This document shows positions 1 through 5,948 of a DNA stretch of 9,176 bases, piece after piece; the stretch's first letter is position 1; the number at the start of each line of letters is the position of its first letter. Both the position numbers and the translations under genes were made by a program. The stretch is from positions 1 through 9,176 of the forward strand of contig USLD01000041.1 in assembly GCA_900555495.1 (NCBI GenBank), in the 5' to 3' direction. The notes under the pieces are model-generated. The model was not told where the DNA came from. It worked only from the letters and a program-made list of their open reading frames with translations, and searched no databases. Source of the stretch: an uncultured Slackia sp. (GTDB taxonomy: Bacteria; Actinomycetota; Coriobacteriia; Coriobacteriales; Eggerthellaceae).

Positions 1-273
1 TGGCCGGAAGCGAAGCTGTGCGTCGAATACGATAGCGACGCTCACCATACGGGCTCCGAACGCATCGCCCATGATTCGTGGCGCCGCGGCGAGCTGGAAC
101 TGACGGGATTCATGGTGGTAACCGTGACGAGGCGCCAGCTTTATGACCGGGTGGCAATGGATCGGCTGGTGCGTTTGCTGGCGAAGCGGCTCGGTTTTCG
201 CGTACGCAGGCGAGAAGAAGGTTACGAAGAGCGCCATAGAAGCTTGCGTCGGATGCTTCTTTGGAAAAAATAG
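1..273 (+). CDS. 3' end of a DUF559/VSR-like nuclease-fold protein (partial)
   Basis: Frame 1 is open from the window edge to TAG at 271-273, giving 90 residues of a C-terminus; the start lies outside. The visible part has a hydrophobic strand leading into the motif CVEYDSDAHH (residues 7-16), then an R/E-rich helix (SERIAHDSWRRGELE), a strand (FMVVTVT) and a basic tail rich in Arg. This order (strand ending in E-x-D, a following His, a helix with D/R, then a strand giving 'G-x-x-V-x-x-V-T') is what is seen in DUF559/VSR-type PD-(D/E)XK endonuclease domains, often found at the C-terminus of regulator or AbiEi-like proteins. That family match is from memory of the motif pattern and is moderate only. 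The reading frame has normal GC-rich codons until the last few lysines. No terminator with a clear T-run follows the stop. Function in the cell is unknown. Confidence 0.65.
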   Translation, partial: WPEAKLCVEYDSDAHHTGSERIAHDSWRRGELELTGFMVVTVTRRQLYDRVAMDRLVRLLAKRLGFRVRRREEGYEERHRSLRRMLLWKK

Positions 274-711
274 GCGTTCGAGGTCATTTTTTGCGAGGTT
301 TGGCACGAAAACGCGCGCATCGTGGGCTTTTCGCGGGACTTTTCCTCGATGAGGCAGCGTTTCCCCAGGTCATGGAAATCGGTGTTGTCTTGAGGGTTCG
401 AGATTCGTGGCAGAACCTCGAAAAAATGGCATGAGACGGGAAATTTTTCCAAGATTCGATTCGTGTGACGGCTCGATGTCTGAACGCGCGCGTCATTACG
501 TCGAAGACGCGCAGGGAAGGGCTTTGCTCGGCGGTTCCGGCACGCCTGGCGAGGCGGCTGCGATCGATGGACGTGGCCGGGCGAGGCGTTCTGCTTCGGT
601 CGTGCGAAACAATGGCACCTATCGGGTCTTTTGTGGCACAATAGCGAAGTTATACGTAATTTGCGGCGATGCATGGGGCACCGTCGCGCAAGGCGACTGT
701 AGAGGGAGATT
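274..711. other. 438-bp non-coding region upstream of secDF
   Basis: I see no convincing gene here. An open frame from 407 to 715 on the plus strand uses many codons that the neighbours avoid (AGG, AGA, ATA, TTA), has no recognisable domain and no good ribosome site, so I do not call it. The left half is less GC-rich, with T- and A-runs around 264-290 and 420-450. Near the right end, TTGTGG (631-636) followed by CGTAAT (655-660) at 18-bp spacing, or the isolated box TATACG (651-656), are possible promoter elements for secDF; none matches the consensus well. The genes that often precede secD (yajC, tgt, queA) are not here. Confidence 0.5.
702..708 (+). promoter_or_regulatory. Ribosome binding site of secDF, favours the second ATG
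   Basis: GAGGGAG lies 3 nt before a first ATG (712) and 6 nt before a second ATG (715) that follows it directly. The 6-nt spacing is the normal one, so translation most likely begins at 715. The two choices differ by a single methionine. Confidence 0.6.
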
Positions 712-714
712 ATG

Positions 715-3264
715 ATGCCTTCGAATTCAGGCTCTTCGAGCGCTTCGAAGAATCGGCGAAAAACATCGCAGCATGTGAACCGTCGTAACGTGTGGTTGCT
801 TATCGCCACCACGTTGCTCGTCATCGGTTCGGTGTTCATGTTCACGCCCCCGCAAGAGAAGATCAACCAAGGCCTCGACATCCAGGGCGGTCTGTCGGTG
901 GTTCTCACCGCGAAAGGCGATGATGGCTCCGCCGTCTCCGCTGAAGACATGGAGAAGTCGCGAGCCATTATCGAAAGTCGCGTGAACTCGCTCGGCGCAT
1001 CCGAGGCTACCGTCGCCTTGCAGGGCACCGACCAGGTTCTGGTCCAGATTCCCGGCCTTTCCGATACGGAGGAAGCCCTCGCCACGATCGGCAAGACGGG
1101 CAAGCTCGAGTTCGCCCGCCTCGACTCGTTCACCGACGAAGAGGTGCGCACCAAGATCGAGACCGGTCAGTACATGGAGCAGGAAAGCGTCACCGACGCC
1201 ATGGGCAACAGGTTCCCCACGAGCGAGCAGAAGCTGACGCTGCACGTCGAGGAGGGCACCTACACGCCGATCGTCACGGGCGACGATATCGAACGCGTCA
1301 CGGTGGGCCAGGCTAGCGAGGCTTCGACCGACTACGCGGTCAACCTGAAGCTCGATTCCGAGGGTGCAGCCGCCTTCGCCCAGGCCACCAAGGAGCTCGC
1401 TCCCACTAAGGGCCAGATCGTGATCATCCTCGACGGCGTGGTGCAGTCCGCTCCCGCCGTGCAGGGCGAAATCCCCAACGGCGACGTCTCGATCACGGGC
1501 GGCTACACGCTCGACGAGGCTAAGAGCATGCAGACCGTGCTCGAGTCCGGCTCGCTGCCGGTGAGCTTCGAGTTCGCGCAGAGCCAGACGGTCGGACCTA
1601 CTTTGGGCCAGGACGCGTTGGCTTCGGGCGTGCTCGTCGCGGGCATCGGTCTTGCTCTCGTCATGCTGTATCTGCTGCTGTTCTATCACGGCCTCGGCCT
1701 TATCACGGCTGCTGCGATGGCCGTGTTCGCCGCGCTGTATCTGGGCATTCTCGCCACGCTCTCGCATTTCGGCCTGTTCAGTTTGTCGCTTGCGGGCATC
1801 GCCGGCATCGTGCTCACCATCGGTATGGCCGCCGACTCGTCCATTCTGACCCTCGAGCGTTTCCGCGAGGAAATCCGCATGGGCCGCAGCGTCCGTGCCG
1901 CCTCGAAGACGGGCGTGCGCCACGGCATCATGACGTCGATCGACGCCGACCTGGTCACTCTGGTCTCTGCGTTGACGCTGTTCCTTCTGGCCAGCGCGTC
2001 GGTCAAGGGCTTCGGTCTGACGCTGGCGCTCGGCATCCTGTGCGACATCGCCATGATGCTGCTGTTCAAGGCGCCGCTGATTCGCCTGCTCGCTCCGCGC
2101 GTCATTGCGAAACACCCCGGCTTCTGGGGCGTTTCCGACTCCCAGGAAGCCGCACCGTATTTCGACGGCGAGAAGCAGCTGGCCGAAGGCGAGAAGCTGC
2201 GCGGCCGCTTCATCAAGCGCGATTTCGACATCCTGGGCCTGCGTAAGTACTTCCTCACGGCGGCATGCGTCGTCGTGGTGGCCATCGCGGTCATCGTCGG
2301 CGTGCGCGGCATCAACTTCGGCATCGAGTTCATCGGCGGCACGTCCATTGCGTTCCACGATACGGGCGACGTGTCGATCGAGCAGGTTCGCGATGCGTTC
2401 GAAGATGCAGGCGAGCCTGACGCCGTGGTCCAGACCACCGTTACCGACGGCGAGGAAGGTTTCCTCGTGCGTACCTCATCCACGTCCGCCGAAGACGCCA
2501 CTGCCGTTGCGAATGCCGTGGCCGACACCTTCGGCTGGTCCACGAGCGGTTTCGAAGTCACTACGATCGGTCCCGACTGGGGCGCTTCGGTCATCCAGAG
2601 CTCCATTCTGGCGTTCGTCGTATCGCTGGTGTTGATCATCGGCTATATCTCGGTCCGCTTCCGCGATTACAAGATGGGCATCACCGCGGTCGTCGCCTTG
2701 CTTCATGACCTGGTGATCGTCTTCGGCGTGTATGCGCTGCTCGGCCACGAGGTGACCCCGAACACCATCGCCGCATTGCTGACCATTCTGGGCTACTCGC
2801 TCTACGACACGGTGGTCGTGTTCCATCGCATCAACGAGAACATGAAGTCCGATTCGGTGAAGTGCACGTTCATGAGCATGGCGAACCATTCGGTCAACGA
2901 GGTGCTCATCCGCTCGCTCAACACCTCGATCACGTCGTTGATCCCCGTCGTCGCCATGCTGCTGTTCGGCGGCGAGACGCTGAAGGACTTCGCGCTCGCG
3001 ATGACCATCGGTCTGGTGACCGGCTGCTATTCTTCTATCGCTATTGCGACGCCGCTTTACGCCATCTGGAAGACGCGCGAAGATAGGTTCGCCAAGCTGC
3101 AGAAGAAGTACGGCACCGGCGTGCAGCGCTTCTTCCTGAACAAGCTGCCCGTGGCCGCCAAGGCCGAGGCTGCGGCTTCCGAGCACGGTCAGGCCGTCGT
3201 CGCCGAAGGTGCGACGAAGACCGCCGCGACGGGCGAATCCGACCATAAGAAGAAGGGAAAGTAG
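715..3264 (+). CDS. secDF: Protein translocase subunit SecDF (fused SecD-SecF)
   Basis: RND-family membrane protein that uses the proton gradient to help pull exported proteins through SecYEG. The 849-residue chain carries both halves. SecD half: TM1 about 27-46, the GLDIQGG motif at 53-59, a large extracytoplasmic P1 domain to about 300, then five TM segments about 304-465 with the core motif GIVLTIGMAADSSIL containing Asp374. SecF half: TM about 511-530, FGIEFIGGTS at 535-544, a small P4 domain, then TMs about 631-786 with GYSLYDTVVVF containing Asp698. Both intramembrane aspartates expected in the proton path are present. Compared with the usual SecD 'AVDAN' and SecF 'GYSINDTVVVFDR' patterns, this protein has AADSS and GYSLYDTVVVFHR. 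A 60-residue Ala- and Lys-rich cytoplasmic tail ends it. Single-chain SecDF is also known from Bacillus. It is the first gene of a two-gene unit. Confidence 0.96.
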   Translation: MPSNSGSSSASKNRRKTSQHVNRRNVWLLIATTLLVIGSVFMFTPPQEKINQGLDIQGGLSVVLTAKGDDGSAVSAEDMEKSRAIIESRVNSLGASEATVALQGTDQVLVQIPGLSDTEEALATIGKTGKLEFARLDSFTDEEVRTKIETGQYMEQESVTDAMGNRFPTSEQKLTLHVEEGTYTPIVTGDDIERVTVGQASEASTDYAVNLKLDSEGAAAFAQATKELAPTKGQIVIILDGVVQSAPAVQGEIPNGDVSITGGYTLDEAKSMQTVLESGSLPVSFEFAQSQTVGPTLGQDALASGVLVAGIGLALVMLYLLLFYHGLGLITAAAMAVFAALYLGILATLSHFGLFSLSLAGIAGIVLTIGMAADSSILTLERFREEIRMGRSVRAASKTGVRHGIMTSIDADLVTLVSALTLFLLASASVKGFGLTLALGILCDIAMMLLFKAPLIRLLAPRVIAKHPGFWGVSDSQEAAPYFDGEKQLAEGEKLRGRFIKRDFDILGLRKYFLTAACVVVVAIAVIVGVRGINFGIEFIGGTSIAFHDTGDVSIEQVRDAFEDAGEPDAVVQTTVTDGEEGFLVRTSSTSAEDATAVANAVADTFGWSTSGFEVTTIGPDWGASVIQSSILAFVVSLVLIIGYISVRFRDYKMGITAVVALLHDLVIVFGVYALLGHEVTPNTIAALLTILGYSLYDTVVVFHRINENMKSDSVKCTFMSMANHSVNEVLIRSLNTSITSLIPVVAMLLFGGETLKDFALAMTIGLVTGCYSSIAIATPLYAIWKTREDRFAKLQKKYGTGVQRFFLNKLPVAAKAEAAASEHGQAVVAEGATKTAATGESDHKKKGK

Positions 3265-3266
3265 CC

Positions 3267-3596
3267 ATGGCTGAAATCCGCGAGGGAAGCGCTCCGAATT
3301 TCGCACCCCCCGTTCAGGAGGGCGTCGTCTTCGAATTCCAGGACGAGAAGGGCGAAATCGAGCAGCTCGAATTCCTGGGCCTGATCCTGCACAACGACCA
3401 CCGTTACGGATTCTTCTTCCCCGTCGACGAGAACGCTCCTGCAGGCTCGTCGGGCGAGGTGTTGATTCTCGAAGTCACCGAGCTTGACGAAGAGGGCCAG
3501 CCAGCCGCGTTCGAGCTTCTGATGGACGAGGCCATCGCCCAGGAAGTCTACGATGCGTTCGTCGAGGCGACGAAGGACATCTATCGTTTCGTGTAG
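3267..3596 (+). CDS. Small acidic DUF1292-type protein
   Basis: This 109-residue protein is rich in Glu and Asp. The core at residues 22-55 reads as beta strands: FEFQDEKGEIEQLEFLGLI, then HRYGFFFPVDE, followed by a strand EVLILEV (64-70), an acidic turn and a C-terminal helix (EAIAQEVYDAFVEA). The pattern 'acidic strand - D-E-x-G - strand - F - YG - strand - helix' and the length fit DUF1292 (YrzB-like) proteins, whose role is not established. No membrane segment, signal peptide or cysteine is visible. The start codon lies 2 nt after the secDF stop, with AAGGGAAAG over the end of secDF serving as ribosome site, so the two are almost certainly co-transcribed and probably translationally coupled. 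A strong terminator follows 38 nt after the stop. The link to secretion is by position only. Confidence 0.75.
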   Translation: MAEIREGSAPNFAPPVQEGVVFEFQDEKGEIEQLEFLGLILHNDHRYGFFFPVDENAPAGSSGEVLILEVTELDEEGQPAAFELLMDEAIAQEVYDAFVEATKDIYRFV

Positions 3597-3634
3597 GCTC
3601 TTTCGACGAACACCTATCGGCTTCGTGCCGAGAG

Positions 3635-3664
3635 ACGAGGGCCCCGCTTCGGCGGGGTCCTCGT
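3635..3664 (+). terminator. Rho-independent terminator of the secDF unit (UUCG loop)
   Basis: A 13-bp stem, 3635-3647 (ACGAGGGCCCCGC) with 3652-3664 (GCGGGGTCCTCGT), has one G-U pair and is closed by C(UUCG)G, the very stable tetraloop. The following T-run is short (TTT at 3668-3670), but the stem is very strong and sits just after the last rightward gene, facing the convergent sel unit. Confidence 0.8.
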
Positions 3665-3746
3665 GCGTTTCGGGGCATGCGAACGAAGCGGCGGCGTCTG
3701 CGCCGACTTGCGGACCGGATGACGCATGCGGCTTTGCGCGCATATG

Positions 3747-3778
3747 AAAAAACGCCCGCGTACGGATACGCGGGCGTT
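3747..3778 (-). terminator. Rho-independent terminator of the selA-selB-selC unit
   Basis: A perfect 12-bp stem, 3751-3762 (AACGCCCGCGTA) with 3767-3778 (TACGCGGGCGTT), has a 4-nt loop. On the minus strand the stem runs into six Ts (3747-3752, the first two in the stem). It starts 12 nt beyond the encoded CCA of the tRNA-Sec gene, so it ends selC transcription. Read on the plus strand, A-rich sequence precedes the stem and there is no T-run after it. Confidence 0.88.
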
Positions 3779-3789
3779 CTGACATTCTA

Positions 3790-3886
3790 TGGCGGAGATG
3801 CGTGCGAATCGAACACACCCGAGACGCTCTGCACGCCTCACAACGGCTTTGAAGGCCGCGGGGCCCACCAGGACCCATTCATCTCC
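3790..3886 (-). tRNA. selC: tRNA-Sec (selenocysteine tRNA, anticodon UCA)
   Basis: A 97-nt tRNA that reads UGA as selenocysteine. All the marks of bacterial tRNA-Sec are visible on the minus strand. The acceptor strand GGAGATGA faces GCATCTCC (seven pairs plus an A-G mismatch at pair 8), with discriminator G and an encoded CCA. The 6-bp D stem GGGTCC/GGGCCC has a 4-nt loop TGGT. The anticodon loop CTTCAAA (anticodon TCA) sits on the stem GCGGC/GCCGT. The long variable arm has stem GAGGCG/CGTCTC and a 7-nt loop. The T stem GTGTG/CGCAC carries loop TTCGATT. The extended acceptor, 6-bp D stem and long variable arm separate it from suppressor or ordinary serine tRNAs. It lies 109 nt downstream of selB in the same direction and is followed by a terminator. 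It may be made both from the selAB transcript and from a promoter of its own. Confidence 0.96.
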
Positions 3887-3893
3887 GTATGGC

Positions 3894-3907
3894 TGCCGTC
3901 AACGGCA
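3894..3907 (-). repeat. Short inverted repeat in the selC 5' leader
   Basis: TGCCGT and ACGGCA flank a 2-nt centre; as RNA this gives a 5-bp stem with loop UUGA ending 8 nt before the mature tRNA 5' end. It sits between the candidate -10 box and the tRNA. It might influence 5' processing or be chance. Confidence 0.35.
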
Positions 3908-3915
3908 AGTTCAAC

Positions 3916-3921
3916 AGTATA
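3916..3921 (-). promoter_or_regulatory. Candidate -10 box for selC
   Basis: On the minus strand TATACT (five of six consensus bases) lies 29 nt before the mature tRNA start, which would place transcription start some 20-25 nt before the tRNA. The hexamer 17 bp upstream (CCGTGG) is a poor -35 box. The neighbourhood is clearly more AT-rich than the rest of the sel unit. Confidence 0.4.
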
Positions 3922-3995
3922 ACAGTGCTTGCGACACGCCACGGAAAATGCGCAATGCGCGTCGCGTCCTAGGCGGTCTGCGGCACGGTTCGCAT

Positions 3996-5948
3996 CTAGC
4001 GAAGACGACGCACGTCGCCGTCGCGCACGGTGACGCCGCGGTCGTCCATGAACTCGAGCAGCGGCATGGCGTACTTGCGTGTAAGCCCCATGGCGTCTTT
4101 GAGTTCCGATGCCGACGCGCCGCCTGTTGACTCCAGCACCGCGCGCACTGCGGCTTCCAGCTCGTCGTAGACCGAGCGCGCGAAGCACAGGGACGCATCG
4201 ATGCGCACCGCGTCGCCGCGTCGCTCGAGCGCCCCGAGCGCCTTCTTGCACAGGGATGCGTTTTCATCCAGGCCGGCGATCAGGTCGTCGACGGGCGGGG
4301 GCGTGCGGCCCGCCTTCTCGAGTGCGGCCAGCACGGCGCGCTCTGCCTGCTCCTGCGCGGCTTTGGCGCCGCCCGCCGCGCTCGGATGGCTGACCGCGCC
4401 GTCCGAAAGCACGACGCGTCCCGTGCGCGCGGCTTCCTTCAGCAGCGCGTCGAAGCAGTCGGGCTCCATGCGCGGGAAGCGGCGCGAGGAAAGCATTGCT
4501 TTCGGCATGCCCGTCTGCAGCGGGTTTTCGGCATGGAAGCGCAGCAGTTCGTTTTCGATCGCCGACAGGTCGCGTGCCAGCACGGCACGCGTGGCCAGGC
4601 ATGCGCCCGGCGCGTCTCCGAGCGAAAGCGCCTTGCCCGCGCTCGCCATTTCTTCGAGGCCTTCGCGCACCAGGGCCGCTTCGATGCCGGCCTCGGCGGC
4701 GATGCGCTCGATCGAGGCGGGGTGGCGCTGCATGGCGAGCGCCGTTTCGCAGGCGCCTTGCATGTCGTCGCTTCGCAGCGCGTCGAGCAGCGCGGTTTCG
4801 TCCTGCGACAAAGTGGTGCGGCGGCGCGGCCTGCCGGCCAGCACGCTTCCGCCGCCGATCACGTGGACAGGCGAATAGGAGCGCGCCACGAAGCGGTCGC
4901 CGCTCGCGACGGGCAGCGGGGCATCGAGGCGTATCTGGGCGTAGCAGCTTTCGCCGACGTCGAGGTCGCTGCGTCCGCCCATGAGCAACACGCGCCCCGT
5001 GACCTCGCGCGTGCCGTGCGCGATATGCACGCGCGTTCCCGTGGGAAACGGCTTGTCGGCGCCGCTCTGCGTTCCTACGTACGAGAACCGTGCATCGAAG
5101 CGGTCGGTGAGCGTGGCGACGCCGGGGTTTGCCAGGAAATCGCCCGCGTGCAAGTCGGATGCCTTCACCGCGTTCAGGTTGATCGCCACGCGGTTGCCGG
5201 CGCCCGCCTCATCGACGCTTTCGCCGTGCATCTGAACGGAGCGAACGCGCGCCTTCGTGTTGTGCGGCAGGATTTCGAGCTCGTCGTCGACGCGCACCGT
5301 GCCGCTCCAGAGCGTTCCCGTGACCACGGTGCCCGATCCTTTGACCGTGAACACGCGGTCGATCGGCATGCGCGCCGCATCGGTCTCGCGCGAGCGTACC
5401 GGGCGCTTCGCCACGGCCGCGACGGCATCGAGCAGCTCAGGCAGTCCGCGGCCGTCGCGGCTCGAGACGCCCATGATGGGCGCGCCGCCGTAGGGCGTCG
5501 CCTCCAGGGCGCGCGCCACTTCGTCTTTCATGAACTCGACCCATTCGTCGTCGACCAGGTCGATCTTCGTGAGGGCTACGACGCACGAGGGCACGCCCAG
5601 AAGCTCGAGCACGGCGAGGTGTTCGACGGTCTGCGGCATGATGCCGTCGTCGGCGGCGATGCACAGAAGCGCGACGTCGATGCCGGTGGCGCCCGCGATC
5701 ATCTGGCGCACGAAGCGCTCGTGGCCGGGAACGTCAACCACGCCCATGCTGCGCCCGTCGGGAAGCTCGAGACGGGCGAATCCGAGCTGGATCGTGATGC
5801 CGCGCTTCTTCTCTTCGGCAAGCCTGTCGGGATCGGTGCCGGTCAGCGCCTGGATGAGGCTCGATTTGCCGTGGTCGATATGGCCTGCCGTGCCCAGCAT
5901 CAAGCGCGGCGCGGATGCCGCGCGGGAAGGTTCGTTTCGTTTCGTCAT
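3996..5948 (-). CDS. selB: Selenocysteine-specific elongation factor SelB
   Basis: GTPase that brings Sec-tRNA-Sec to the ribosome at UGA codons followed by a SECIS hairpin. The chosen start gives 650 residues, a normal SelB length, and has AAAGG 8 nt upstream. EF-Tu-like G domain: P-loop GHIDHGKS (22-29), RGIT (49-52), DVPGHE (72-77) and TKID (127-130). Domains 2 and 3 follow, with VFTVKGSGTVVTGTLWSG typical of the family. The second half is a run of winged-helix domains that bind SECIS RNA; the last one ends in LTRKYAMPLLEFMDDRG...RDGDVRRLR (622-650), the conserved SelB C-terminus. The start codon overlaps the selA stop as ATGA, so selA and selB are translationally coupled, and selC follows. 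A longer upstream open frame exists but would run far into selA and lacks family sequence. Confidence 0.97.
   Translation of the reverse strand: MTKRNEPSRAASAPRLMLGTAGHIDHGKSSLIQALTGTDPDRLAEEKKRGITIQLGFARLELPDGRSMGVVDVPGHERFVRQMIAGATGIDVALLCIAADDGIMPQTVEHLAVLELLGVPSCVVALTKIDLVDDEWVEFMKDEVARALEATPYGGAPIMGVSSRDGRGLPELLDAVAAVAKRPVRSRETDAARMPIDRVFTVKGSGTVVTGTLWSGTVRVDDELEILPHNTKARVRSVQMHGESVDEAGAGNRVAINLNAVKASDLHAGDFLANPGVATLTDRFDARFSYVGTQSGADKPFPTGTRVHIAHGTREVTGRVLLMGGRSDLDVGESCYAQIRLDAPLPVASGDRFVARSYSPVHVIGGGSVLAGRPRRRTTLSQDETALLDALRSDDMQGACETALAMQRHPASIERIAAEAGIEAALVREGLEEMASAGKALSLGDAPGACLATRAVLARDLSAIENELLRFHAENPLQTGMPKAMLSSRRFPRMEPDCFDALLKEAARTGRVVLSDGAVSHPSAAGGAKAAQEQAERAVLAALEKAGRTPPPVDDLIAGLDENASLCKKALGALERRGDAVRIDASLCFARSVYDELEAAVRAVLESTGGASASELKDAMGLTRKYAMPLLEFMDDRGVTVRDGDVRRLR

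Noticed and set aside
238..260. AGAAGC/GCTTCT inverted repeat near the end of the first gene as a terminator
   Set aside because: It lies before the stop codon, has an 11-nt loop and is followed by A-rich, not T-rich, sequence.
392..426. GGTTC/GAACC inverted repeat followed by AAAAAA
   Set aside because: Short imperfect stem with a 13-nt loop; with no T-run preceding it on the plus strand or following on the minus strand in a useful place, and no leftward gene that it could end.
407..715. 102-codon plus-strand open frame ending at the secDF start
   Set aside because: Frequent rare codons (AGG, AGA, ATA, TTA), no ribosome site, no recognisable domain; the ATGA overlap with secDF is probably chance.
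727..2358. 543-codon minus-strand open frame inside secDF
   Set aside because: Antisense shadow of a well-supported gene, with a low-complexity composition rich in charged residues (Arg, Asp, Glu, His, Gln).
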